DNA of 64,000 bases, taken from an uncultured Actinomycetaceae bacterium. Lineage in GTDB: Bacteria > Actinomycetota > Actinomycetes > Actinomycetales > Actinomycetaceae. Under the pieces are notes generated by a model that was not told the origin of the DNA, searched no databases, and was given only the letters and a program-made list of their open reading frames with translations. Where the stretch lies: NCBI GenBank assembly GCA_902464405.1, contig CABQJD010000006.1, positions 1 to 64,000 of the forward strand, in the 5' to 3' direction. Numbering within the stretch: position 1 is the stretch's first letter; each line of letters opens with the position of its first letter. Below, in pieces: positions 8,416 to 18,182 of this stretch. The position numbers were made by a program, and so were the translations under genes.

Positions 8416-8460
8416 CTACCTACGGAAAACGGTAGAACTGGTATCCGTAGGTAGTCTTTC
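8416..8460 (+). terminator. Stem-loop between lanA and lanC (attenuator or mRNA stabiliser)
   Basis: CTACCTACGGA at 8416-8426 pairs perfectly with TCCGTAGGTAG at 8444-8454 across a 17-nt loop, followed by TCTTTC. Such hairpins after lanA commonly let the precursor be expressed more than the enzymes. The weak T-tract suggests partial read-through into lanC. Confidence 0.7.
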
Positions 8461-8486
8461 ACATATGTTGTGCAGATGAAAGTAAA

Positions 8487-9830
8487 ATGAGATGTAAAAT
8501 GACCGAAGAATTAACGTCGAGAGTGGTTGATAGCCTGATCATTGAGACGGCGTTACGTCTCGCAGATCAAGAGACTGTGCGTACCTCGGTGCAACAGACG
8601 CATCGGTATGCCAACTATCCGACGGCTTGGGAGTCCAGTTCCCTCGCTATGGGACCACTTGGTAATGCCATCTTGTTTTTGACGATTTACGGTAGTGATA
8701 TCGATTCTCCTTGTGATTGGAAGAAGGTAGCTGAAGAGCTTTTGGAAAGCTGTGTTGAGGATACCGTCGAAAACTCTACTAAATCGGACTCGCTGTTCGG
8801 CGGAGCAGGTGGAGTACTTCTGGCATATGTTTTAGCCGCTGGGTATGACTCAAAATGGAGAAGCATTGCCAAAATGATAGCAGAGGGTCTTGCTAATCAA
8901 GTGCTTGCGCTCGATCCTGTGCCCGATGAAGGAAATTTGTCGGATTCGGACTATGACATGATTAATGGACGCGCAGGAACTCTTATAGCAATTTCCATTG
9001 CCTCTCGGCAGTTCTCAGAATCTGAGACTATTAGGGCTGCCCAAAACCGACTATTCGACGATATCGATGAACTCCTGTGTAGAGGAAAAGCTCTCGCTGA
9101 TACAATGTGGATACATCCTGTGCACTATCCACATGAGGATTACATAAAACAGTTTCCTTCTGGTTATTTTAATATGGGTCTGGCGCACGGGTTACCTGGT
9201 CTATTGGTTGCACTCGCGAATACTAATGTAGCTGGATATCGCGATAAACAGCGACGTTATCTCATTGAGGGATTAGCTGATGTCATACTGGAGTTAGCTT
9301 TAGATGATGGTTTTGGATTGGCATGGTCATCAGGATATAGCCGTGATGACTGGCAAGTAGATGGAATAAGTGTTCTTACGCAAAGCGTTCCCAATGCTTG
9401 GTGCTATGGGGCTCCTGGTGTTGCCGTTTCTTTATTTCGTGCAGGGCGAGCTATAGGGAATAAGCGTCTTATTCAGAGTGCTCGTACTGCTATGTGGGGC
9501 GCGCTTGATCGTACTGTCGGAACGAGGGCTTTAGACTCTATGAGTCCGACGTTCTGTCACGGTCTCTCTGGTATTCTCGCATGCTCTATTTCTGTGCTCG
9601 GACGTTCAGCACTTAACAACTCCTCAAGTGCTCAATATAAAATTGCTGCCAATCTTCTGTCTATGGCAAACAAGAACTATCCTTTGCTTTTTCAGGACTT
9701 TGAGGAGCCTGATCGTCCCCTTGATAATCCTACTGTGCTTCAAGGATCTGCTGGTATTGCCCTAACACTAACGCTTATTCGTGGTAATCGCCGAGTTCCT
9801 AGTTGGCTGAACTTATTTGGTTTAGAGTAG
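8487..9830 (+). CDS. lanC: Lanthionine cyclase LanC
   Basis: Zinc enzyme that adds cysteine thiols to dehydrated Ser/Thr in LanA to close the thioether rings. The protein has 447 residues, near the usual 400-450. The zinc ligands are visible as Cys306 in AWCYGAPG and Cys357-His358 in FCHGLSG. The Gly-rich repeats of the alpha/alpha toroid are present (LFGGAGG, GLAHGLPG, LQGSAGIALTL). The start is ATG 8487 (MRCKMTEEL) or ATG 8499; neither has a strong ribosome site. Its stop overlaps the ribosome site of lanB, implying coupled expression. Confidence 0.93.
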   Translation: MRCKMTEELTSRVVDSLIIETALRLADQETVRTSVQQTHRYANYPTAWESSSLAMGPLGNAILFLTIYGSDIDSPCDWKKVAEELLESCVEDTVENSTKSDSLFGGAGGVLLAYVLAAGYDSKWRSIAKMIAEGLANQVLALDPVPDEGNLSDSDYDMINGRAGTLIAISIASRQFSESETIRAAQNRLFDDIDELLCRGKALADTMWIHPVHYPHEDYIKQFPSGYFNMGLAHGLPGLLVALANTNVAGYRDKQRRYLIEGLADVILELALDDGFGLAWSSGYSRDDWQVDGISVLTQSVPNAWCYGAPGVAVSLFRAGRAIGNKRLIQSARTAMWGALDRTVGTRALDSMSPTFCHGLSGILACSISVLGRSALNNSSSAQYKIAANLLSMANKNYPLLFQDFEEPDRPLDNPTVLQGSAGIALTLTLIRGNRRVPSWLNLFGLE

Positions 9831-9841
9831 GAGAATCATCT

Positions 9842-12800
9842 ATGCAAGTATCCGATGACTCATTTGCTTACAGCGCAACGCAGGAATTTATCATACGGAT
9901 GCCACTGCGGCATCGACATGAGTTTACAGAATTAACTACATATCAAAGCGTTTTTGAATCTCTGCCTGCTCTGTTAAGCGATCATCGTTTTAAGTTTGCC
10001 CTGCAGCTGTCAAGTTCTTCATTGTTGGAACAGCTTGAGCGTTTGGTAAGGGGGGCTGTCAACTTAAACGATCCTAGAAGCCAGAAAGCCCTTCGAAGTC
10101 TTCGCAAGTATCTTATTCGAATGACTCGTCGTGCGACTCCCTTTGGTTTTATGTCTGGTGTTGCTATTGGTCAATTTACTGATGCAAGCACTCTTAGACC
10201 TAATAGTAATCCGATTGGAATTATTGAGGTATTTCCCGATTACGCTTGGTTGATGAACATCACTGCAGAGATAGCAAAATTAGACAAAGATGGGTGCTTG
10301 CCAATTTTCTTGAACCCGTACATACGCCAGCTTGGTGAACGTCTCGATGTGGCTCACGCGAATGCCTTCAGTCTAGGTCAGAGTGTTCATGTTGATCTTC
10401 GTGTTACATCTGCGACCGATACGGTTGTTGAACTTGCGGCGGTTGGTGCCAGTCGAAGTGAGATTATCGAGGAGCTGCTTGCCCGCCACGAGGGTGTAGA
10501 TCGAGATACTATTGTCGCGTTTGTCGATGATCTTATTCGAAACGGTATAATCAGTGAAAAGTTGCAACCAGGGTTGGAAGCTGGGCGCGAACTGTCATCA
10601 ATTCTCAGTGTGCTAAGCAAATTTTCTACCCTAGGAGAGTATAGTGATGCTCTCTCTAAGCTCGATTCGCTATGTCGATCTATTTCTACAGTTGCTGATC
10701 TCCATTCTTACTGGGACGATATCCAGCAGATTCAGAATGCTATCTCTGGAGAGGTCAGTATAGATGATCGAATTTCAATTAATTCTTCCCTTAGTTTGCA
10801 GGAAACGACGTTGCATGAAAATGTTGCTCGACGTGTCGAGCAAGTCGCCAATCTTCTTGTTAATACAGATTTTTACCCACAGCGTCTTCCATACCTAGTT
10901 GAGTATGAGCATCATTTCTTGGAACGGTATGGAGTCGAGGGCGAAGTTCCAATTCTAGAGCTATTAAGTGCTAGTTGTGGCTTGGAAGCTCCCGATACTT
11001 ATCGTCTTCCTCCTCGAACATACCCGTTAAGTTCCTATTCTCCTGTAGCGAGAGAGCAACGCACAACGGCGCTTATTGATGCCTATGCTAAGGCATTACA
11101 GTGTGGCTCGCATCTTGACCTCTCAGATGAACTTCTGGCTACATATGCGACTTCTGACTTCCGTCCCCCGAACCCAACATTGGAATTTTTTGTCCAAGTT
11201 CTCTCCTCCTCTAGGGAGAGCCTAGAACGAGACGATTTTGATCTTTTCGTTATCCCTGATGGTCTTGCGCAAGGTGGTCGTTCTATTGGGCGATTTGCTC
11301 GATTGCTTGGACAAGATGCGTACAACCTACTGAACCAACTCTTCGACCAAGAGGCATCTCAGAGTGAAACTTTACTGGTTCAACTCCGTTATATGCCAGA
11401 TAAGGCTCGTATGGCAAATGTTGCACGAACGACTGATCTTGGTCTAAAGCTCTTATCTTTGGGGACGGCAGAAGAATCTGAGCTTAATCTAAACGACATC
11501 CATGTAGGGAATGACGGTAGTCGATTCTACCTCCGTGACGCATCCTCTGGACGTCGTCTACGAATTATAGAAAACCACATGATGAGTACTCTCAACGCTC
11601 CAAACGTTGTACGTTTGATGGTGGATATATCGAATGACTGGTACCGCTCATTCAACATGTTTGATTGGGGAGTGCTTCGAGATGCGAGTTTCCTTCCTCG
11701 CGTAACGCGGGGAAGGATCATTCTGAGTCCTGCGCAATGGAATGTAAAATCAGATATATTGAAGAAAATAGATGGGTGCGCTTATTCGTGTCGTGTGACT
11801 CAACTTCAAGAGTCCTTAGGGTTTCCAGATCGAGTTGCTATTGTGCAAGGAGACAATAGACTGCCACTAGATCTTCGAACTGAGATTGATCGCGACATCC
11901 TTGATGATGAAATTATCAGGGCCCAAAAAATGGGTGGGTCTTTAAGCCTTGAAGAAACTATCGCATACTTGGAAACCGACTTATCTGACACGGTTCTTAC
12001 TAACGAGCCAGCACTGAGAGAAGAGTCTTGGCTCCGAGACGATAACGGTCATACCTACGATCATGAGCTCGTTGTTCCAGTAATTTGGACAGGAAATAAG
12101 ACCCCTGTTCCTATGTCTCCTCGAAAATTAGCGGCATCGAGAATTAGCTATAAATGGGATAATCGTTGGGTATGCCTTGATATCTTCGGTGGTCTCCAAA
12201 ACCTTGATTCGATTGTTGGGCTGGAACTGACAGAATTGCGTAGTACTACACAATTTCTGGCTCCTACGTGGTTCTTTATTCGGTATTCGATGCCTGCACA
12301 CAAACTTCGGATCCGCTTGTGGGTAAATGACGAAAATGATACCAGTTCTGTTCGTTCAGCCCTTCTTGAATGGGCACATAGCCTCTTCGAACGGTCAATG
12401 ATTTATGATTATGCACTCGTTTCTTTTGTGCCCGAAGTGAATAGATTCGGAGGAGATGCTGCTTATGAGCAAGCACTTTCAGTATTTTCGGCGTCCAGTG
12501 AGCTTGCTAACTTTATATCCCAACTTCGAGTGACAGGATCGCTGAGCGGAATTCCAGATGACATACTCGGTGTATATATATTGATATCATGTGGAAATAG
12601 TATGAGCCTCACTCCTAGTGACCTTTCTTCCAATCCAAGTAAAGAAAAGGAATTCCGAGAGTACTATCGATTACATCGGCAGAGACTTGTCGACATTCTT
12701 GCTCGTGGTCGCCTACGGGAACTTGAAGATGAGGATCAAGCTAGCTTACAAGCTCTCTCTTCAAAAATGGCTGTTGCAATGAAATTCTATTCAACTGAGG

Positions 12801-12991
12801 TAGTCAACCAGTGCCTGAGTCCTGCACAATGCCGATCAGCTTTTGCCTCAATGATCCACATGATATTTAATAGAGCATTCCCTATTGGAAATGCTGTTGA
12901 GCAGCGATCACTTGACCTGTGGACGCTTGCAAGTGACGCGTATTGCAGGCGCTTACAAGCTCTAAATGAAAAGGAAGCTCAGACATCCTAA
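9842..12991 (+). CDS. lanB: Lanthipeptide dehydratase LanB (full length)
   Basis: Uses glutamyl-tRNA to glutamylate Ser/Thr of LanA and then eliminates glutamate to give Dha/Dhb. The protein has 1049 residues from ATG 9842, chosen because AGGAG at 9829-9833 sits at proper spacing; an in-frame ATG at 9803 inside lanC is less likely. The N-terminal glutamylation domain shows FEFI-type features (SQKALRSLRKYLIRMTRRAT then PFGF, and later the YLVEYEHHFLERYG region). The C-terminal elimination domain is also present (TWFFIRYSMPAHKLRIRLWV, then SFVPEVNRFGG). Both halves lie in one chain, as in NisB/SpaB, so this is a class I enzyme rather than a split type. Confidence 0.93.
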   Translation: MQVSDDSFAYSATQEFIIRMPLRHRHEFTELTTYQSVFESLPALLSDHRFKFALQLSSSSLLEQLERLVRGAVNLNDPRSQKALRSLRKYLIRMTRRATPFGFMSGVAIGQFTDASTLRPNSNPIGIIEVFPDYAWLMNITAEIAKLDKDGCLPIFLNPYIRQLGERLDVAHANAFSLGQSVHVDLRVTSATDTVVELAAVGASRSEIIEELLARHEGVDRDTIVAFVDDLIRNGIISEKLQPGLEAGRELSSILSVLSKFSTLGEYSDALSKLDSLCRSISTVADLHSYWDDIQQIQNAISGEVSIDDRISINSSLSLQETTLHENVARRVEQVANLLVNTDFYPQRLPYLVEYEHHFLERYGVEGEVPILELLSASCGLEAPDTYRLPPRTYPLSSYSPVAREQRTTALIDAYAKALQCGSHLDLSDELLATYATSDFRPPNPTLEFFVQVLSSSRESLERDDFDLFVIPDGLAQGGRSIGRFARLLGQDAYNLLNQLFDQEASQSETLLVQLRYMPDKARMANVARTTDLGLKLLSLGTAEESELNLNDIHVGNDGSRFYLRDASSGRRLRIIENHMMSTLNAPNVVRLMVDISNDWYRSFNMFDWGVLRDASFLPRVTRGRIILSPAQWNVKSDILKKIDGCAYSCRVTQLQESLGFPDRVAIVQGDNRLPLDLRTEIDRDILDDEIIRAQKMGGSLSLEETIAYLETDLSDTVLTNEPALREESWLRDDNGHTYDHELVVPVIWTGNKTPVPMSPRKLAASRISYKWDNRWVCLDIFGGLQNLDSIVGLELTELRSTTQFLAPTWFFIRYSMPAHKLRIRLWVNDENDTSSVRSALLEWAHSLFERSMIYDYALVSFVPEVNRFGGDAAYEQALSVFSASSELANFISQLRVTGSLSGIPDDILGVYILISCGNSMSLTPSDLSSNPSKEKEFREYYRLHRQRLVDILARGRLRELEDEDQASLQALSSKMAVAMKFYSTEVVNQCLSPAQCRSAFASMIHMIFNRAFPIGNAVEQRSLDLWTLASDAYCRRLQALNEKEAQTS

Positions 12992-13021
12992 CGGGATGCG
13001 ATGGGGGAATAGGAGAGCTGA

Positions 13022-14803
13022 TTGAATAATTGGATGCGAGTGTTAAAGTTAATTTGGTCATCAGGTAGAGGTAGCGTCCTCGGAATGCTAGTAACGACTG
13101 TAGCTGATGCGCTTCTTCCTGCTACTCAAGTAGTATTGTTGGGATTTACAGTCAATGCTGTTCTAAATGCAGCTAAAATATCAGATCTTATCATATATCC
13201 CGCACTCTTTGGTTTCCTTGCCATTTTAAGCTTGATCTTTACAACCTTACAAAGTTACTGGCAAGCTTCGCTCGAGCAGAAAGTAGCCAATACCTTCAAC
13301 TTGAAATTGATGGAAAAGTCAGCCGAATTAAGTTTGTCAGATTTTGAGAATCCCCAAGTTTACAATATGCTGCAGCTTGCAACACGTGAAGCTACTAGTC
13401 GCCCCTATCAGTTGTTTGCGCAACTAGTAGCTACTATTTCTGGCGCGATTTCGCTTATTTCAGTTACAGTGGTCGTAATCAGCTGGAACTCATTGGTTGC
13501 CGTTTTGGTGCTTTTATCTCCAGTTTTGCCTGTGATCGTAAACCAAATATTTGCTAAGCGTTTATGGCAAGTCGAACGCGAACGTTCAGAAGAGAGGCGG
13601 CGTGGTCAATATATTCTTGCACTAACAACAAATGATAAAACTTACAAAGAAACGAGACTTTTTGGTTTAATTCCAGGTTTCATTCATGCCTACCGTGAGA
13701 TGCTTGCACGATTCTATTCGGTTGATATGGAGATTGAGCGCAAGCGCGGTTTAGCTAGCATTATCTCGGGGTTGTTGGGTGTCGCAGTAACTGCCGTAGC
13801 GGTTTATTGTGCGATTTCAGATTCATTTATGAGCGAGAACCCTGGTCGGCTTGCTGCCTATATCGGTGCAATTGCTGCAATTGCAACTGCTGCACAGATG
13901 TTTATCGGAGGATTTGGACAACTCTTCGAACATACTCTTTTTCTGGGTAACCTATTTGATTTTCTTGATCTATCTTTGGCGCTCAAAAGCGATATAAACT
14001 TATCGAATCAAACTTTCCCTCGATCTCGTACCATAGCGTCGTACGAGATTGTCTTTGAAAATGTAACGTTCCAATACCCTGGACAAGAGCGGTTCGCATT
14101 ACAAAATTTTTCTGCTCGCTTTTCTCCAGGAAAGACCGTTGCGCTTGTTGGGCAAAATGGAGCTGGCAAATCTACAATAGTGAAGCTTCTTTCTCGACTG
14201 TATGAGCCTACATCTGGTCGAATTACCCTCGGTGGTATCGATATTCGCGAGATAGATCTAGATATCTATCGGAAGCAGCTCGCTGTCGTGTTTCAAGATT
14301 TTATACAGTATGAGGCCTCTTTGCGAGAAAATATAGGGTTCGGTAGGTTTGAAAATATCGAAGATACTGACAATATTTTATCAGCGGTCAGACGTGCTCG
14401 ACTCATGGAAGTCGTTGATCGGTTGCCTCGTGGTATTGATACACAACTTGGAAAATGGTTTAGTGATGGTTTACAACTCTCAGGTGGGGAATGGCAACGC
14501 GTCGCTCTTGCACGGGCTCTTTTCCGAGGTGCGCCGATTATTGTGTTGGATGAACCAACCGCCTCTCTTGATTCACAAGCAGAAGAGGCTATTTTTCAGC
14601 AGATAAATGATGAAGATTCACAAACTACTAAGATTCTTATTTCTCATCGTTTCTCAACTGTCCGAATGGCAGATGAGATCCTAGTGATTGGTGAGGGGCG
14701 TCTTCTCGAAAGCGGTATACATGAGGTCTTGGTATCGCGTGGTGGTGTATACGCCCAGATGTACGCGACGCAGGCAAGAGGTTACCGTGATTCTACAACC
14801 TGA
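13022..14803 (+). CDS. lanT: Lanthipeptide ABC exporter LanT
   Basis: Half-transporter ABC exporter of 593 residues, probably exporting the modified precursor. About 300 residues of transmembrane domain come first. The ATPase follows, with Walker A GQNGAGKST from residue 377, signature LSGGEWQRVALARAL, Walker B IIVLDEPTASLD and H-loop ISHRFSTV. There is no N-terminal C39 peptidase, so it cannot cut the leader. TTG 13022 follows AGGAG at good spacing; ATG 13034 is an alternative. It is the last gene of the cluster. A protective (self-immunity) role is possible but not shown. Confidence 0.9.
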   Translation: MNNWMRVLKLIWSSGRGSVLGMLVTTVADALLPATQVVLLGFTVNAVLNAAKISDLIIYPALFGFLAILSLIFTTLQSYWQASLEQKVANTFNLKLMEKSAELSLSDFENPQVYNMLQLATREATSRPYQLFAQLVATISGAISLISVTVVVISWNSLVAVLVLLSPVLPVIVNQIFAKRLWQVERERSEERRRGQYILALTTNDKTYKETRLFGLIPGFIHAYREMLARFYSVDMEIERKRGLASIISGLLGVAVTAVAVYCAISDSFMSENPGRLAAYIGAIAAIATAAQMFIGGFGQLFEHTLFLGNLFDFLDLSLALKSDINLSNQTFPRSRTIASYEIVFENVTFQYPGQERFALQNFSARFSPGKTVALVGQNGAGKSTIVKLLSRLYEPTSGRITLGGIDIREIDLDIYRKQLAVVFQDFIQYEASLRENIGFGRFENIEDTDNILSAVRRARLMEVVDRLPRGIDTQLGKWFSDGLQLSGGEWQRVALARALFRGAPIIVLDEPTASLDSQAEEAIFQQINDEDSQTTKILISHRFSTVRMADEILVIGEGRLLESGIHEVLVSRGGVYAQMYATQARGYRDSTT

Positions 14804-14930
14804 GCTCCACAGGTTTGGTGCGTTTTAGTTTGGCTAAGATCTTCTGGCTTTCGTTGCTGATTTTTGGTGGAGCTGTGATTTGTTGGTCGACGAGTAAGTT
14901 TATAGCAACTTTCTTGAGGAGTTGTGACAT
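14793..14930 (-). CDS. Small hypothetical protein, uncertain
   Basis: A minus-strand frame from ATG 14930 gives 45 residues, helical and basic (MSQLLKKVAINLLVDQQ, then ITAPPKISNESQKILAK). A longer start at 14999 is possible. Neither has a clear ribosome site, and its end overlaps the last codons of lanT. I do not recognise it. It may be a leftover of the decayed DNA that follows. Confidence 0.2.
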   Translation of the reverse strand: MSQLLKKVAINLLVDQQITAPPKISNESQKILAKLKRTKPVELRL

Positions 14931-15941
14931 TTTCACGGGTTTTTTCCTGTTTAACTTTTGTTTTACGTATAGACAGTAGGAAACAGTGGAGGATGTCATG
15001 ACGATAGTAAATCGAGCTTCGATAGCGTCATGGGTATGGTGCGAAGTGTTCTGGGTTTTGTTTCTATTTGCTTTTGAGGGGACTAGGAATATATCTAAAA
15101 GGTACTCTAGCTTTTTAAGAATCGTGCTGTGAAGATGGTTAGGTGGTTTCTGGTGGTGGTTGCAACGGTTATTGTTTAGTCTAACGGTTCGTTATTGGTT
15201 TTTGGTTGAGTAGTTCTAGTATTTTTCGCTTGGTTTGTAGAAGTTGGGTGTGGTTGTTGAGTCGCTTAAGGTGCTGGTGTGAGAAATTATTGATAGAGGT
15301 AGGAGAGTATCTAGGGCTTATATGTGAGAAGTATGCTAGGACTGGGTGATCAAGACGGGCATTTCTTTAAAATTTATGAGAGAACAAACAGAATATTACT
15401 ATTGAAACTATGCAGGAGTTTGATCCCTAGAAAAGATTCGAGATTTATACGTTTTTGACATCTATCATGAGTTTTTAGACGAGTATTCCAAGAATATCTA
15501 TTGTTATTCTTTTAGGATGTAAAAGTGCTTGGGATTGATTAATGTTTAAGGTCAAATTCAGTGATCGGATAGTCAGACAATTTAAAAAATAGTTAAAGGA
15601 TTCAACGTAAATCCTTGTATATTCTGAAAAGAATCTCGAAGGGTGTGAAAATCTCATATTAAAAGGGAAAGGTCTTACGTCAAATAGATGCGGAGAGTTA
15701 TTGTACGGGATAGGTAATTATTGTTTTGTAGATGATATTAGGATAACGAGTTAATAATCTTTTTTTACTGTCATCGAGCTGAAATATATGCTGCTAGCTC
15801 TACTAGATATTCAGCAGAGTTATGCGTATCAAAACGTGGACATATGGGATACTTTAATGTCGAGATATTATAGTTTCTGTGACAGAGAAATCACTACCTA
15901 ATTTAAAGAGCCGCGCAGTGTGCGCCTAGAAGGAGAAACTT
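14804..15941. other. 1.1-kb AT-rich decayed region between lanT and gdhA
   Basis: No intact gene on either strand. Base composition is clearly more AT-rich than both neighbours, and stops are frequent in all frames apart from the short minus-strand fragment at 15181-15366. No clear lanT terminator or immunity gene is seen. The right end must include the gdhA promoter. Confidence 0.6.
15181..15366 (-). pseudogene. Open fragment of an unknown gene
   Basis: A 61-residue stretch without a start codon, closed by TAG at 15181-15183 and opened after a TAA at 15367-15369. The product looks protein-like (LDHPVLAYFSHISPRYSP, then a helix HLKRLNNHTQLLQTKRKIL). I do not recognise the family; a mobile-element protein is one possibility. 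Confidence 0.25.
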
Positions 15942-17282
15942 ATGGATTCTACACTTGAAGCGATTTATGATGAATCTTTGAAACGCAACCCAACTCAGCC
16001 AGAATTTCAGCAGGCAGTGCGCGAAGTAATTGAAAGCGTTGAGCCGCTCCTTCTCAATAATAAGGAGTATGCAGATGCTGCAATTCTCGCGCGCGTCATT
16101 GAGCCTGAGCGTCAGATTATGTTTCGTGTAGCATGGCAAGACGATCACAACAATGTGCGAGTCAATCGTGGTTATCGTGTGCAGTTTTCCTCTGTGCTCG
16201 GACCATACAAAGGCGGTCTGCGCTTCCATCCTTCGGTGACGCTCTCCGTCATCAAATTTCTTGGCTTCGAGCAGATTTTCAAGAACGCTCTGACCAATCA
16301 AGGTATTGGCGGCGGTAAAGGCGGATCTGATTTTGACCCGCACGGAAAGAGCGACAATGAAGTGATGCGTTTTTGCCAGGCATTCATGAACGAGCTTTCC
16401 CGCCATATCGGTGCCGATATCGATGTGCCAGCTGGTGATATCGGTGTAGGCGGGCGTGAAATTGGCTATCTTTTTGGGCAGTATAAGCGCTTAGCTAACC
16501 GCAACGAAGCTGGCGTACTCACAGGCAAAGGAATCAACTGGGGCGGTTCTCTCGGGCGCACAGAAGCCACTGGCTATGGGCTAATCAAATACGTTGACGA
16601 GATGCTCGCCGCAAAGAATGATTCACTGCAAGGCAAGAAGCTCTTGGTGTCTGGTTCAGGCAACGTTGCTATTTATACAGCTGAACGTGCGCAGGCTGAA
16701 GGTGCCACAGTTGTTTCGATTTCTGATTCGAGCGGTGCGGTATATGATCCTGACGGTATTGATGTTGAACTGCTCAAGCAGATAAAAGAAGTAGAACGCG
16801 GTCGCGTCTCCGATTATGCTGAACGCCGTAAAAACGCACAGTTCAAAGCAGGTGAAAAAGTATGGTCAATCGGCGCTGCAGATATTGCCCTTCCATGTGC
16901 CACACAAAATGAAGTTCACAGTGACGATGTGCGCGCACTGCTTAAAGGCGGTGTCACGCTTCTTGCTGAAGGTGCCAATATGCCGAGCACGCCAGGTGCT
17001 ATCGAACTGATGCTCGCTAACGGCATTGCGTATGGACCAGCTAAGGCTGCAAATGCGGGCGGTGTGGCAACCTCCGCTCTTGAAATGCAGCAAAATGCAG
17101 GGCTTGGGCAGTGGAGCCGTGAGAAGGTGCTCAGCAAGCTCGACGATATTATGGTTGATATTCACCGCAACTGCGTTGAGACTGCAGAAGAATTCGGCGC
17201 TCCAGGTAACCTTATGGTTGGTGCAAATATTGCTGGCTTCAAAAAGGTGGCAGACGCAATGCTTGAACAGGGCGTTATCTGA
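15942..17282 (+). CDS. gdhA: Glutamate dehydrogenase (hexameric, NADP-type)
   Basis: Reversibly aminates 2-oxoglutarate to glutamate. The 446 residues fit the small hexameric family. Landmarks are VNRGYRVQFSSVLGPYKGGL, then RFHPSV, the catalytic-lysine loop GGGKGGSDFDPHGKSD, PAGDIGVGGREIGYLFGQYK, the nucleotide-binding SGSGNVAIY and the EGANMPSTP loop. ATG 15942 has AGAAGGAG upstream. Cofactor preference is inferred from the family. It forms its own unit, ending in a two-way terminator. Confidence 0.95.
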   Translation: MDSTLEAIYDESLKRNPTQPEFQQAVREVIESVEPLLLNNKEYADAAILARVIEPERQIMFRVAWQDDHNNVRVNRGYRVQFSSVLGPYKGGLRFHPSVTLSVIKFLGFEQIFKNALTNQGIGGGKGGSDFDPHGKSDNEVMRFCQAFMNELSRHIGADIDVPAGDIGVGGREIGYLFGQYKRLANRNEAGVLTGKGINWGGSLGRTEATGYGLIKYVDEMLAAKNDSLQGKKLLVSGSGNVAIYTAERAQAEGATVVSISDSSGAVYDPDGIDVELLKQIKEVERGRVSDYAERRKNAQFKAGEKVWSIGAADIALPCATQNEVHSDDVRALLKGGVTLLAEGANMPSTPGAIELMLANGIAYGPAKAANAGGVATSALEMQQNAGLGQWSREKVLSKLDDIMVDIHRNCVETAEEFGAPGNLMVGANIAGFKKVADAMLEQGVI

Positions 17283-17338
17283 TTAAATATCAAGCATAGG
17301 GAAGTAAAATGCGTTGAGCACTGCACTGTGCGCAATGT

Positions 17339-17388
17339 GAGGTGGGTGTGACGCTATAGACCACAGGTCTGGGCGTCACACCCACCTC
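17339..17388. terminator. Bidirectional terminator between gdhA and the SCP gene
   Basis: A perfect 15-bp stem, GAGGTGGGTGTGACG at 17339-17353 with its complement at 17374-17388 and a 20-nt loop, placed between convergent genes. Confidence 0.8.
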
Positions 17389-17400
17389 TATATCTATACC

Positions 17401-17748
17401 TTAAAAGATCGGTAAGTATGGCGAGAGATCGGCTCTGGTGCCAGAATAGGTGATGGCTGCTGGCTGTAGAGGAAGAGTTACTACGCCAGTAGTGAGTGCA
17501 AGCCATGTCTGCCCGTCCATTTCCACCACGTTTGGTGGTGTGCCGCGGCGATGATTGATTCCTGCGATTGCTTGAGTAGCTCCGATCCATGGAATGCGAA
17601 TTTCCACTGATTTCCCAGGATAGCGTTCGCTAAATTCTTCGAGAGCAAAACGCACGGCAGTACGTAGTTGGGCAGGAGAAAGGGCATCACCTTCGCAATA
17701 ACGTTGAATAAGCGGTAATCCTTCAGCTTCGCTAATACGCCGTTTCAT
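17401..17748 (-). CDS. Bacterial sterol-carrier-family protein
   Basis: Small cytoplasmic protein (115 residues) of an actinobacterial family annotated as sterol carrier-like; its ligand is unknown. It shows the family pattern: a helix LRTAVRFALEEFSERYPGKS, the strand VEIRIPWIGATQAIAG, the HRRGTPPNVVEMDGQTWLAL motif and the C-terminal SGTRADLSPYLPIF. In related genomes this gene sits with DUF3073 and purine genes; here only the DUF3073 gene is beside it. Spacing to that gene is about 120 bp. Confidence 0.8.
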   Translation of the reverse strand: MKRRISEAEGLPLIQRYCEGDALSPAQLRTAVRFALEEFSERYPGKSVEIRIPWIGATQAIAGINHRRGTPPNVVEMDGQTWLALTTGVVTLPLQPAAITYSGTRADLSPYLPIF

Positions 17749-17870
17749 GGTCTTCCAGCTTAAATAGTGCGTGTATAGAGCGCATTTCTAGAGCATCGTG
17801 CCTGATCTTCGCAAGGAGCCTGAAGCTTTTTAGTAACAGGCTTACATAGTAGACGTCACTGCCGATTTAT

Positions 17871-18182
17871 TTATGCAGATTCAGTGCGTGCAGCCCACGA
17901 GCCGTCGTCATCGTAATCATGGGAGCTGAAAGCAGAGGAATCTGCACTGTGCGCAGCAAACTCTTCGTAGTCGCTGTAGTCCTCATCAGGAATATCATAC
18001 TTAGCAGCGAGCTCCTCGTATGCTGAATACTCATCGTCGCCATAATCATCTGACGATTCATTACCCATGCCGTTGTTTGAGGATAATTCGCGCTCAAGCG
18101 CCGCATAATCCGTTTCTGGACTGAAATACTTTAGATCACGTGCAACTTTACGTTGTTTGGCTCTTTGACGGCCGCGCCCCAT
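17871..18182 (-). CDS. DUF3073 family protein
   Basis: A 103-residue actinobacterial protein of unknown function. The N-terminus MGRGRQRAKQRKVARDLKYF followed by SPETDYAALERELS is the DUF3073 signature. The rest is a very acidic tail rich in Asp, Glu, Ser and Tyr. The start is ATG 18182 because the family begins with MGRGRQ; a GGGAGG lies about a dozen bases upstream. An in-frame start at 18221 would add 13 unlikely residues. The pairing with the SCP gene marks the lineage. Confidence 0.88.
   Translation of the reverse strand: MGRGRQRAKQRKVARDLKYFSPETDYAALERELSSNNGMGNESSDDYGDDEYSAYEELAAKYDIPDEDYSDYEEFAAHSADSSAFSSHDYDDDGSWAARTESA

Noticed and set aside
15475..15657. A 60-codon minus-strand frame
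   Set aside because: AT-rich DNA opens frames by chance; composition is Phe/Ile/Asn/Leu-rich with no motif.
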